Positions 1 to 8,096 of a stretch of 8,629 bases of DNA are shown one piece after another (the first letter of the stretch is position 1; the number at the start of each line of letters is the position of its first letter). The stretch lies in contig CAKUYM010000176.1 in NCBI GenBank assembly GCA_934716785.1, positions 1-8,629 of the forward strand. Direction: 5' to 3'. The position numbers and the translations under genes are program-made. Origin of the DNA: an uncultured Bacteroides sp. (GTDB lineage Bacteria; Bacteroidota; Bacteroidia; Bacteroidales; Bacteroidaceae). The notes beneath the pieces are model-generated. The model saw only the letters and a list, made by a program, of their open reading frames with translations, had not been told where the DNA came from and did not search any database.

Positions 1-2450
1 CGACCAAGAGAGGAGGAAAAAACAAGCCGGCGACATTGGATATCAATACGCGTTTTGGATTGCAAATGTCGCATAACTATCCGCAGCCTGCATCAACTTC
101 ATTGTGGCAGACGTTAGTTAATGAATATTATGCCAATATGAAGTTGATTAATGACAAAAATGCAGTGATAACTCCTGCAGATATGGCAATGCGCAATTAT
201 GCCTATAACACAAATTGGTATGAGGAAATGACGAAGAATGCTCCCATTACTCAGTCTAATATCAATATCTCAGGAGGCACGGACAAAGTCAGTTATTTTA
301 TTTCAGCAGGTTATTTATATCAAGGAGGTATTTGGTCTACAAACTCTACAGATAAGAACCGATTTAATTTCCGCAGTAATTTGGATGCGGATATACTGAA
401 AAATCTGAAATTGTCTGTCGGAGTGGGAGCTGTTATTAACAGCTTGGATTATCCGCGTGCTACTTCGGCTGAGATAGCTCGCAACATGAAAGATATGGCT
501 CCGAATATTCCGGTAAAGTGGCCAGGGTATGATGACTATTATGCTTTTGGCGGGGAAGGTACGGTTAATCCGATGGCATTAGCGGATAAAAAAGCATCTG
601 GATATTCCAGAAAGGTCGCAAAGAATCTGAATGTCGATTTTTCTTTGGAGTATAAAGTACCTTTTGTTGAGGGGCTTTCTTTGAAAGCTACAATGGGATA
701 TACACAATCTGATTCATGGAATAAGGATTGGAATATGAATATCGTATATATGGGCTATCGGGAGGATGCACAGGAGTACTATGAGAGCGCTTCTGCTTCT
801 AATGCCAATAAAGCAAGCTTAAGTTTGGGGGATGGAACCTCTTATAATATAACCGGACAAGGTTTTATCAATTATATCCATTCGTTCGGTGAGCATAACA
901 TAAACAGCGGGCTGGTTTTTGAGTTTTCGGATGCGGAGAACCGTTCTACTGTTACATCTCGTGGAGAATTTCCTTCCACAGTGTTAGATATGATGGCAGG
1001 TGGAATTGCTAATAAACAAGTTACAAACAGTGAAGTTTTACGTAAGTACAGAACGGCTTCTTTCATAGGCCGCTTCTCTTACGATTATCGTTCCAAGTAT
1101 TTTGTCGATTTTAATTTCCGGTATGATGGTGCCCAATATTTCGCAGATAAGTGGGGGTTCTTCCCTTCCGCTTCTGTTGGGTGGATGCTAACGAACGAAG
1201 AGTTTATGAATCCTTTAAAGAAAGTCCTGAATGAATTTAAAATTCGTGCTTCTTGGGGAGAATTAGGAGACTTGTCTGCTGCCAGTCAGTATTATGCCGA
1301 AAATGAGCAATACTATTTTCAAAGCGGATACCAATATCCGGGAACCCCGATGAATTTTGGCGACCGTACTATCTATGGATTAACTCCTACTTTGAATCCC
1401 AATCCGGATTTTACGTGGTCTACATCATCAATGATAAATGCAGGTATTGATTTTAAGTTGTGGAATGGCTTGCTTAGTGGTTCGGCAGATGTGTTCTATC
1501 GCCAACGTAAGGGGCTTCCGGCACAAAAAGCTAATGATAATTCCGGAGCATTAGCTACTTGGTATAATTTAGACCATGATAATACACGTGGTTTTGAGCT
1601 ATCCTTAAACCATCAGTATAAAATAGGAAATGTCAATTATTCTATTGGAGGAAATATGTCATGGTCCAGAACCAGAAAAGGAGATATTGAACACGGGAAA
1701 TTCACAAGTGGCTATGACGAATGGAAATGGAATACTGAAGGTCACTGGGATAATGTACGTTGGGGTTACAACTGTATTGGACGCTATCAGTCGTATGAAG
1801 AAATCGCCAATGCACCAATGCATAATAATTCGAATAATAACAGTGCGATATTACCGGGAGATTTAAAATATGAAGACTGGAATGGCGATGGCTATATTGA
1901 CGACTATGATCAGCGTCCTATCGGAAGAAATGCTTATCCCGAATTGGTGTACGGTATTAACATGGGACTTTCATGGAAAGGTGTTGATTTCTCCATGTTT
2001 TGGCAGGGAGGAGCGTTGTCTGACTTCCAAATTGGAACTTTTGATATGGACGCTTTCAAGGAAGGAGCTACCAACTTGAATACTTGGGAGTATTTCAGCG
2101 ACCGTTGGCGTCGTGCTGACTATACTGATCCGAATTCAGAATGGATACCTGGATATTTTCCAGCAGTCCGAGATTTTACATCACTAACGATCAATCGTTT
2201 AAGTTCTAATTTCTGGATGTGGAATGGAAATTACATTCGTCTGAAAAATGTGGAATTGGGATATACTTTACCACAACGGGTTACGCAAAAAGCTAATATT
2301 AAACAATTGAGGGTATATGCAAATCTTTATAACTGTCTGACTTTTTCTTCGCAAAAATTCTTTGATCCGGAACAGCCTGAAAGTCAGTTTTCGTTTGCCA
2401 GTTATCCACAAATCATGTCATTTAATGTAGGTATAAATCTTAAATTTTAA
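1..2450 (+). CDS. SusC-like TonB-dependent outer-membrane transporter (RagA family), 5' end missing
   Basis: This is the outer-membrane beta-barrel that imports glycan pieces using TonB energy, working with the SusD-like lipoprotein encoded next. The reading frame is open from base 3, and the first residues, TKRGG, match the end of the plug domain (usually VTTKRG). The 815 visible residues are therefore mainly the barrel, and roughly 200-250 residues (signal peptide, N-terminal domain, most of the plug) are missing upstream. A TTG at 36 is in frame but is not the start. Family features seen: alternating aromatic beta-strands, a D-x-N-G-D-G acidic loop at 1875-1910 followed by the usual IGRNAYPELVYG segment, and a last strand NVGINLKF ending in phenylalanine, typical of proteins assembled by the BAM machinery. 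An Asn-rich loop lies near 1824-1850. The frame is intact to the TAA stop. Substrate cannot be read from the barrel. Assignment to the family is secure. Confidence 0.96.
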   Translation, partial: TKRGGKNKPATLDINTRFGLQMSHNYPQPASTSLWQTLVNEYYANMKLINDKNAVITPADMAMRNYAYNTNWYEEMTKNAPITQSNINISGGTDKVSYFISAGYLYQGGIWSTNSTDKNRFNFRSNLDADILKNLKLSVGVGAVINSLDYPRATSAEIARNMKDMAPNIPVKWPGYDDYYAFGGEGTVNPMALADKKASGYSRKVAKNLNVDFSLEYKVPFVEGLSLKATMGYTQSDSWNKDWNMNIVYMGYREDAQEYYESASASNANKASLSLGDGTSYNITGQGFINYIHSFGEHNINSGLVFEFSDAENRSTVTSRGEFPSTVLDMMAGGIANKQVTNSEVLRKYRTASFIGRFSYDYRSKYFVDFNFRYDGAQYFADKWGFFPSASVGWMLTNEEFMNPLKKVLNEFKIRASWGELGDLSAASQYYAENEQYYFQSGYQYPGTPMNFGDRTIYGLTPTLNPNPDFTWSTSSMINAGIDFKLWNGLLSGSADVFYRQRKGLPAQKANDNSGALATWYNLDHDNTRGFELSLNHQYKIGNVNYSIGGNMSWSRTRKGDIEHGKFTSGYDEWKWNTEGHWDNVRWGYNCIGRYQSYEEIANAPMHNNSNNNSAILPGDLKYEDWNGDGYIDDYDQRPIGRNAYPELVYGINMGLSWKGVDFSMFWQGGALSDFQIGTFDMDAFKEGATNLNTWEYFSDRWRRADYTDPNSEWIPGYFPAVRDFTSLTINRLSSNFWMWNGNYIRLKNVELGYTLPQRVTQKANIKQLRVYANLYNCLTFSSQKFFDPEQPESQFSFASYPQIMSFNVGINLKF

Positions 2451-2456
2451 TAGGTT

Positions 2457-4307
2457 ATGAAAACGAAATCTATCATATATATAGTATTGGCATTGAGCTT
2501 GTGTTACGGATGTAGCGATTGGCTTACTGTCGATTCAAAAACAATTCTTAGTGAAGAAGATATTGCAAAGTATTCCGAGTTGGCAGAAGCTCAGTTCTTA
2601 TCCAATTATGCGGAATTGCGTAAATCAATTCATTGTATCGGTGATGGGGCAATGTCGTACAGACAGCATCATTTAGACGCTTTTACCGATGATGGAGCAA
2701 GTAATATTACTTACGAGAATGGAGTGATGAGAAATAATACTCCGGGCACTGTTTTTGGAGGAGTTTTTTCTCAAAGCAATGGTGAAACGTTTGAGCCGGT
2801 GTGGAATTATAAAACAATCAATGTCGTGAACAAGTTCATTGCGACTTATAAAAAATCGGATAATGAAGGTGTGCTGAGCACAGTGGGTGAAGCCTATTTT
2901 ATTCGTGCTTACCTGTATTTTGAGATGGTGAAACGATATGGTGGGGTACCTTTGTATTCAAGTCCGTTGGATGATGTAAGTTCTATCAACAATCGTTCTA
3001 CAGAAGAAAAGTCTTGGGATTATATAAAGGATAATTTAGACTCGGCTCTTGTCTTGCTTCCGAAAGTACAGCGCATTGCGTCTGAAGATCGTGATCGTGC
3101 CAACCGCTATACTGCTTTAGCGCTGAAGTCAAGGGCTATGCTATATGCGGGGACTATAGCCAAGTATGGAAAGGTTTCAAACAATGGGCTTCAAGGTATT
3201 CGTAAGGAAATGGCGAAAACATATTTGTTGGAGGCGGCAAAAGCTGCAAAGGAAATTATTGATGCTGGAAAGTATACTCTTTCTTCGGAATTCGGTGACT
3301 TATTTAATGGAAAAGATGAAAATAATAATGAAATTATCTTTCGTTTTGCCAATGTAGCCAAAACAGGAGTAGTAGTATACGAGGATTATTGGTATCAATC
3401 TTATCGTATCAAACGGGCTGGTTATTGTGCCTTTATGGTTCCTCCTTTGGATGTTGTTGAGCAATTTGAAACATTGGACGGCAAAATTCAACCGTTGGAC
3501 TATGCAGCTTCAAAAAATAACCTTGAAGATTTTTTCGCAAACCGGGACAAACGTTTGGATGCCACAGTTATCTATCCGGGTGGAGAATTCTTAGGAGAAC
3601 GTTTTTCAATCTACCGGAAGACATTGGTAAAAAAGAATGATGGAACTACGGAAGAATATTCTTATGAAAAATCAGAAGACTGGATGGGAGGTGGAAAAGT
3701 GCCCGGTCATGAAGAATATATGAAAAGTGGGGCAGACGGCATCTTCTTGAATCTCTCTGCAGCAGGGACTACTAACTGGGGATTTTTTCTAAAGAAAACG
3801 CTATACGGAGTTAAGAAATTGGACGATTATCTGATACAGGAAAATGAACAAGATGCTGTCGTTATTCGGTATGGCGAGGTTATTTTGAATATGGCTGAGG
3901 CAGCTGTAGAACTTTCAACTTATGGAGTGAATGACTATTTGGCTGAAGCACAATCTGCTTTTGATCAACTGCGCAGTATACATGGAGGATTGCCTGCGAA
4001 AACGATGGATTTGGAGGTTGTGCGCCACGAACGTCGGATAGACCTGATGTATGAAGGATTCCGTTATTGGGATCTGAAACGTTGGCGTATTGGAGAAGAA
4101 AATATGCATAATAAAACGTTGAAAGCACTCTATCCTATTCTCCACATTGATGAGACAACCTCTCCAGCTTCTGTTTATTATACTTTAGAGAAAGTAGATG
4201 CACCTGATTTGGCTACGAGAGTGAAATGGTTTGAAGAAAGAGACTATTATTGTCCGCTTCCTTTAAGCAAAAGTCCGGGTATCGTACAGAACGACGGTTG
4301 GAATTGA
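2457..4307 (+). CDS. SusD/RagB-family glycan-binding outer-membrane lipoprotein
   Basis: A 616-residue surface lipoprotein that would act as the lid of the SusC barrel and bind the glycan. The N-terminus is a lipoprotein signal peptide with the probable acylated cysteine at residue 19 (CYGC; Cys at -3 is a loose lipobox), followed by SDWLTVDSKT, close to the CxDWLxVxPKT opening of many SusD proteins. Family hallmarks follow: GEAYFIRAYLYFEMVKRYGG at residues 144-163 (SusD-like N-terminal TPR region), VRHERRIDLMYEGFRYWDLK at 522-541, and a C-terminal end YCPLPLSKSPGIVQNDGWN that matches the usual PIPxxE...QNPGW ending. The length is normal to slightly long for the family. The ATG lies 6 bases after the susC-like stop, so the two are surely co-transcribed. 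No Shine-Dalgarno is seen, which is common in Bacteroidota. The family is certain; the ligand is unknown and is inferred only from the GH89 neighbour. Confidence 0.97.
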   Translation: MKTKSIIYIVLALSLCYGCSDWLTVDSKTILSEEDIAKYSELAEAQFLSNYAELRKSIHCIGDGAMSYRQHHLDAFTDDGASNITYENGVMRNNTPGTVFGGVFSQSNGETFEPVWNYKTINVVNKFIATYKKSDNEGVLSTVGEAYFIRAYLYFEMVKRYGGVPLYSSPLDDVSSINNRSTEEKSWDYIKDNLDSALVLLPKVQRIASEDRDRANRYTALALKSRAMLYAGTIAKYGKVSNNGLQGIRKEMAKTYLLEAAKAAKEIIDAGKYTLSSEFGDLFNGKDENNNEIIFRFANVAKTGVVVYEDYWYQSYRIKRAGYCAFMVPPLDVVEQFETLDGKIQPLDYAASKNNLEDFFANRDKRLDATVIYPGGEFLGERFSIYRKTLVKKNDGTTEEYSYEKSEDWMGGGKVPGHEEYMKSGADGIFLNLSAAGTTNWGFFLKKTLYGVKKLDDYLIQENEQDAVVIRYGEVILNMAEAAVELSTYGVNDYLAEAQSAFDQLRSIHGGLPAKTMDLEVVRHERRIDLMYEGFRYWDLKRWRIGEENMHNKTLKALYPILHIDETTSPASVYYTLEKVDAPDLATRVKWFEERDYYCPLPLSKSPGIVQNDGWN

Positions 4308-4316
4308 TAATCTTTA

Positions 4317-4327
4317 AAAAAAAGAAT
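4317..4327 (+). promoter_or_regulatory. A-rich translation leader deciding the DUF3823 gene start
   Basis: Seven A's followed by GAAT sit directly before the ATG at 4328. The open frame extends back to an ATG at 4250, inside the SusD gene, but that start would place 26 charged residues before the hydrophobic signal peptide. The start at 4328 gives a clean lipoprotein signal and an A at -3, as favoured in Bacteroidota, which rely little on Shine-Dalgarno pairing. The same ten bases, AAAAAAAGAA, occur at 5865-5874 before the GH89 start. Confidence 0.5.
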
Positions 4328-5788
4328 ATGAATAAAACTATATTATATATACATATCAAATTATTGCTTTTTGCAGTGTTAACGTTGAATCTGTCAAGTT
4401 GTGAACTTGACGAACGTGTGGATGACTTGACCGGTGGCTATGAAGGTGCTTTTATTGACAGACTGACCGGTGAAAGGGTTGCTACCGAATATTATGGAGC
4501 TAAATTGAAATTACTTGATTTGGAATATGGAGATGTGGCCGTTCCTTTGGAATATAATACGCTACCTGAAGGGACATATCGCAATACCAAGGTGTATCCT
4601 TCCCGCTATAAGGTACGGGCAAATGGACCATTCTTTGAGCTGGATACCATTTACGGTGATATTCGTAACTTTAAGAAAATGGATTTGATTGTCACCCCCA
4701 ATGTGACATTGAAAATAAAGAATGTGGAAATATTATATGGTATAACAGCTAACGTCACATTTACTTATCAAGTAAACAATACACGCTCTCAGAAGCAGGA
4801 AATAGGATTGGTATACGGTAATGAACAATATCCAGGACAACGCACGGCAATGAATGAAAGCGAAAGTGGATCTCATACTTATAAGCGGATAAAGAAGAAC
4901 TTGACGGAATTGGCGGGAGAGTTCACGGAAACTCTGTATCTGAATCCTAACAGTACATATTATGTAAGAGCTTTGGGACGTACGGAATCGGCAGGAGATT
5001 ATTGGAATTATTCAGAGCAGGCTGTAATTAAAACAACAGATATTGATTTGTCTTCCTTGCCGATTGAAGCTGCTGTCGGAGTGAGCAGTGCTACTTCCGC
5101 TATCCTACAGTGGGCATTTCCACCAGTTGTTGATGAGATAATGGTTTCTTATACGGACCGAGACGGTGAAAAGGTTGTAGATAAATTCAAACCTACAGAT
5201 TATTCGTATGTAGCCAACTTGCCTCATAATCAAATAAATGTGATCAAAGTGCAACTTTGGACAAAGGGAGTTGCTGGTCCTGAACAAACAATTGAAGTAC
5301 TGACTAAATCTTTGACAGATAAGTATGTACCTGCTGCAAATACCCGTCCGGAAAATGTTCCATTCTATAATGATTCAGAATTTAAAAAATCATTATCCGG
5401 TGAATGGGCATTGATATATGGTCTTACTATTGGCGAAGATTGGTCTACGTCCGATTTACGCTTTGAGTACTTCGATTGGTGGAATACGTGGCTGATTGGA
5501 TTTGCTGATCGTATGCCTGCTTGCCAAGACATAGAGAATTTTAAATCGTTGACTATTCAAGGAGAGATACAGACCTTGGTTGATATTTTGCCTTTTGTTA
5601 ATTTGGAGAAGCTTACTATCATAAAGGGTAAGGGCTTTTCGGTAGATAAAACTATTAATCCAAAGGTCGACCTGACAGTATTGAAGAAACTGAAAAAACT
5701 TAACACAGTTGTTATAGGACCGGATGTGCCGCTTACTAAAAAGAATTTTGAGGATGCAGGGCTTGCACATCTGACGATTACCCAATAA
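4328..5788 (+). CDS. DUF3823-type lipoprotein with Fn3-like and LRR-like C-terminal segments; candidate surface glycan-binding protein
   Basis: A 486-residue lipoprotein with a good lipobox, LSSC, cysteine at residue 25, followed by acidic ELDERVDD. Residues about 25-125 resemble the DUF3823 N-terminal domain: a GxxxDxxTGE segment, GAKLKLLD, an EGTYRNTKVYPSRYKV strand pair and GPFFELDT, then a transition at VTPNVTLKI. Residues about 126-237 fit the second DUF3823 domain (LYGITANVTFTYQV, LNPNSTYYVRALGRT), a beta-sandwich. Beyond this, 247-328 looks like another Fn3-like sandwich. Residues about 345-486 contain an aromatic patch (YFDWWNTW, 381-388) and four L/F-x-x-L-x-I type units near 405, 426, 455 and 479, suggesting a short leucine-rich repeat tail. 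Position right after SusC/SusD is where surface glycan-binding proteins of PULs are found, so that role is inferred; no catalytic motif was seen. DUF3823 assignment is from memory of the family pattern. The function of the C-terminal part is unknown. Confidence 0.85.
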   Translation: MNKTILYIHIKLLLFAVLTLNLSSCELDERVDDLTGGYEGAFIDRLTGERVATEYYGAKLKLLDLEYGDVAVPLEYNTLPEGTYRNTKVYPSRYKVRANGPFFELDTIYGDIRNFKKMDLIVTPNVTLKIKNVEILYGITANVTFTYQVNNTRSQKQEIGLVYGNEQYPGQRTAMNESESGSHTYKRIKKNLTELAGEFTETLYLNPNSTYYVRALGRTESAGDYWNYSEQAVIKTTDIDLSSLPIEAAVGVSSATSAILQWAFPPVVDEIMVSYTDRDGEKVVDKFKPTDYSYVANLPHNQINVIKVQLWTKGVAGPEQTIEVLTKSLTDKYVPAANTRPENVPFYNDSEFKKSLSGEWALIYGLTIGEDWSTSDLRFEYFDWWNTWLIGFADRMPACQDIENFKSLTIQGEIQTLVDILPFVNLEKLTIIKGKGFSVDKTINPKVDLTVLKKLKKLNTVVIGPDVPLTKKNFEDAGLAHLTITQ

Positions 5789-5815
5789 TAGGGCAATCGT
5801 ATAGTCTTCTTTGAT

Positions 5816-5850
5816 AAACGAATGTACCTAATGAGTGGGTACATTCGTTT
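5816..5850 (+). terminator. Perfect 13-bp hairpin, probable intrinsic terminator or attenuator
   Basis: The arm AAACGAATGTACC (5816-5828) is exactly complementary to GGTACATTCGTTT (5838-5850), with a 9-base loop. The 3' arm ends in TTTT (5848-5851), giving a short U run, then A-rich sequence. It begins 27 bases after the DUF3823 stop and ends 32 bases before the GH89 start. The stem is only about 40% G+C and the U run is short, so partial termination or an RNA-processing and stability role is as plausible as full termination. The A-run on the left could also make it work on the opposite strand, although no minus-strand gene is seen there. Confidence 0.7.
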
Positions 5851-5856
5851 TAAAAA

Positions 5857-5866
5857 TTACATGTAA
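5857..5866. other. 10-bp perfect palindrome TTACATGTAA
   Basis: A self-complementary decamer lies between the hairpin and the GH89 start, 16 bases before the ATG. Its half ATGTA (5861-5865) could also pair with TACAT (5840-5844) in the 3' arm of the hairpin, an alternative fold of only five base pairs. It could be an operator, but AT-rich spacers produce short palindromes by chance and no known regulator site is recognised. Confidence 0.25.
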
Positions 5867-5882
5867 AAAAAGAAAGTATAAT

Positions 5883-8096
5883 ATGTATAAAATTAAATGT
5901 TTATTTCTATTAGTGCTGACCGCATTGTGTCTTTCCTGTAAAGAAAGTACCGAAGACGAAAAAGCGATGCAACAGATGGTAGAACGCCTATTCCCGAAGT
6001 ATGCTTCCCGATTCAGTTTTGAACAGTCTGAAAAGATTACTAAAGATTGGTATGAAATAGAAGCAAAAGGAGGAAAGGTACGAATACGAGGAAATAATGC
6101 AAATTCGATGGCTGTAGGACTGAACTATTATTTGAATCATTGTTGCCTTACTTCTGTTTCCTGGTATGCAAATGATACAGTGGAGATGCCGGAAGTGCTA
6201 CCTATGTTATCGGCAAAAATAACTTCGACTGCCCGTTGCGAGAACCGCTTTTTTCTTAATTATTGTACATTCGGTTATACGATGCCATGGTGGACTTGGA
6301 AAGATTGGGAGCGGTTGATAGACTGGATGGCTTTAAATGGAATTAATATGCCCTTAGCAATTACCGGACAAGAATCTGTTTGGTATCGTGTATGGACAAA
6401 ATTAGGATTGACGGATGAGGAGATACGAAACTATTTTACAGGACCAGCTCATTTGCCTTGGCATCGCATGTCCAACTTGGATTATTGGCAAGGTCCTTTG
6501 CCCAAAGAATGGCTGGATATGCAAGAGGCATTGCAGAAGCAAATAGTAGCCCGTGAGCGTCAATTAAATATGCGTCCCATACTTCCTGCATTTGCCGGAC
6601 ATGTGCCATCAGAACTTAAAAAAATCTATCCGGAAGCTAAGATTAGTCGGATGAGTTCTTGGGGAGGTTTTGAGGACAAATATAGGAGTCATTTCCTTGA
6701 TCCGCTTGATCCGTTATTTGCGACTATACAGAAAGAGTTTTTGGAAGAACAAACAAAGTTGTTCGGGACAGACCATATTTATGGAGCAGACCCTTTCAAT
6801 GAAGTTGCTCCTCCAAGTTGGGAACCAGAGTTCTTGGCCAATTGTTCAAAGCATATTTATCAGTCAATGACACACGTTGATCCAGATGCTACTTGGTTGC
6901 AAATGACATGGCTATTCTACATTGACCGGAATTTATGGACAAACGAACGAGTAGAGGCTTTCTTGAAAGCTGTTCCTCAAAATAAACTGTTGTTATTGGA
7001 TTATTATTGCGAGAATACTGAAGTTTGGAAACAAACAGAACGCTATTTCGGACAGCCGTATTTGTGGTGCTATTTAGGTAACTTTGGAGGAAATACAATG
7101 CTTGCTGGAAATACCAAGGAAGTGGGTGAACGGATCGAAAACGTATATACCAACGGTGGAGAAAACTTTTCAGGATTGGGGTCTACTTTAGAGGGCTTTG
7201 ATGCAAATCCTTTCATGTATGAATATGTGTTCAGTAAAGCATGGACTTCAAATCTTTCGGACTCTACATGGATAGATCGGCTGGCAGATAGACGAATCGG
7301 CTTGAAAAACCAACAAGTGCATCGGGCATGGAAGTTGCTTTATGACAGCGTTTATACATCACCGGCTACTTTGGGGCAGGGAACATTGATAAATGCACGT
7401 CCTTGTTTGGAAGGAAATGGAAATTGGACAACTACGCCTACGATAGCATATTCCAATGAAACACTGTTTGAGGTATGGGAAATATTGTTAAAAGCCGGAG
7501 AACATAGACATTCTGCTTTTGAGTATGATGTTGTTAATGTAGGAAGACAGGTACTGGGAAATCATTTCAAGACGCTTCGAGATGAATTCGCGGAAGCTTA
7601 TTCCCGGAAGCAATTATCGTTGCTGGAGCAAAAAGGAACTGAAATGAAACAATTACTGCGTGATGTTGATGCTTTACTAAGTACACAATCTTCTTTTTTA
7701 TTGGGAAAATGGATTGGAGATGCCCGTTCTTTGGGGATGGACGAAGCCTCTAAAAATTATTATGAAGAAAATGCCCGTAATATTGTTTCAACTTGGGGAG
7801 ATAAGGATCAAAGTTTGAATGATTACGCAAATCGTACTTGGGGGGGATTAGTGTCAGGATATTATGCACCTCGTTGGAATATGTTTATAGATGAAGTTAT
7901 CCGTTCTGTTGCTAACAAGCAGCCGTTTAATACTGATGCCTTTCACCAAAGAGTGACGCAGTTTGAGATTAACTGGGTCAAGTCACATGAACATTATCTT
8001 GCCGAGCCTGTCGGAAATTCAATCGAGATTGCTACTCTATTAATGAATAAATACAAGGATTCAATTTTAAAAGAAAAACGCAATGAAATTAAATAG
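5883..8096 (+). CDS. Alpha-N-acetylglucosaminidase (GH89, NAGLU family) lipoprotein
   Basis: This 737-residue enzyme should hydrolyse terminal alpha-linked N-acetylglucosamine from glycans. The signal peptide ends at a probable lipidated cysteine, residue 19 (CLSC), followed by acidic KESTEDE, suggesting outer-membrane display. Domains match NAGLU: a small alpha/beta N-terminal domain (about 28-110), a TIM barrel (about 120-455) and a helical C-terminal domain (about 460-735). Strong family motifs include WMALNGINMPLAITGQESVW (148-167), LPAFAGHVP (234-242), DHIYGADPFNEVAPPS (297-312), WCYLGNFGGN (395-404) and YYAPRW (660-665). Glu307 in FNEV and Glu437 in TLEG align with the two catalytic glutamates of human NAGLU (316 and 446). 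The ATG at 5883 is chosen because the longer frame, from a GTG at 5835, starts inside the hairpin and precedes the signal peptide with 16 extra residues. The frame is intact and no key residue is missing. Substrate may be mucin-type or heparan-type alpha-GlcNAc. Confidence 0.97.
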   Translation: MYKIKCLFLLVLTALCLSCKESTEDEKAMQQMVERLFPKYASRFSFEQSEKITKDWYEIEAKGGKVRIRGNNANSMAVGLNYYLNHCCLTSVSWYANDTVEMPEVLPMLSAKITSTARCENRFFLNYCTFGYTMPWWTWKDWERLIDWMALNGINMPLAITGQESVWYRVWTKLGLTDEEIRNYFTGPAHLPWHRMSNLDYWQGPLPKEWLDMQEALQKQIVARERQLNMRPILPAFAGHVPSELKKIYPEAKISRMSSWGGFEDKYRSHFLDPLDPLFATIQKEFLEEQTKLFGTDHIYGADPFNEVAPPSWEPEFLANCSKHIYQSMTHVDPDATWLQMTWLFYIDRNLWTNERVEAFLKAVPQNKLLLLDYYCENTEVWKQTERYFGQPYLWCYLGNFGGNTMLAGNTKEVGERIENVYTNGGENFSGLGSTLEGFDANPFMYEYVFSKAWTSNLSDSTWIDRLADRRIGLKNQQVHRAWKLLYDSVYTSPATLGQGTLINARPCLEGNGNWTTTPTIAYSNETLFEVWEILLKAGEHRHSAFEYDVVNVGRQVLGNHFKTLRDEFAEAYSRKQLSLLEQKGTEMKQLLRDVDALLSTQSSFLLGKWIGDARSLGMDEASKNYYEENARNIVSTWGDKDQSLNDYANRTWGGLVSGYYAPRWNMFIDEVIRSVANKQPFNTDAFHQRVTQFEINWVKSHEHYLAEPVGNSIEIATLLMNKYKDSILKEKRNEIK

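Noticed and set aside
1875..1910. Acidic D-x-N-G-D-G loop in the SusC-like protein as a special calcium site
   Set aside because: This loop is a routine feature of SusC-like barrels, so it is not a novelty.
36..2450. TTG at 36 as the start of the SusC-like gene
   Set aside because: The frame is open back to base 3 and encodes TKRGG, the end of the plug domain; the protein is simply cut by the window edge.
4250..4327. Upstream in-frame ATG for the DUF3823 protein
   Set aside because: It overlaps the SusD gene and adds 26 residues before the signal peptide; the ATG at 4328 gives a normal lipoprotein.
5557..5844. Minus-strand open frame of about 95 codons across the end of the DUF3823 gene, and similar minus-strand frames elsewhere
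   Set aside because: They lie opposite well supported genes, have no recognisable protein features and no start context, and are expected by chance.
5810..5847. TTTG at 5810-5813 with TACATTCG at 5840-5847 as a Bacteroides promoter for GH89
   Set aside because: The -7-like box has a mismatch and lies in the hairpin stem, and the spacer of 26 bases is too long compared with the usual about 20.
5835..5882. GTG start at 5835 for the GH89 protein
   Set aside because: It lies in the hairpin loop and would place 16 residues before a complete signal peptide; the ATG at 5883 fits.
6265..6273. GTACATTCG inside the GH89 gene repeating the hairpin arm
   Set aside because: A nine-base match within a conserved codon run (YCTFGY) is most likely chance, and the second half of the stem is absent.
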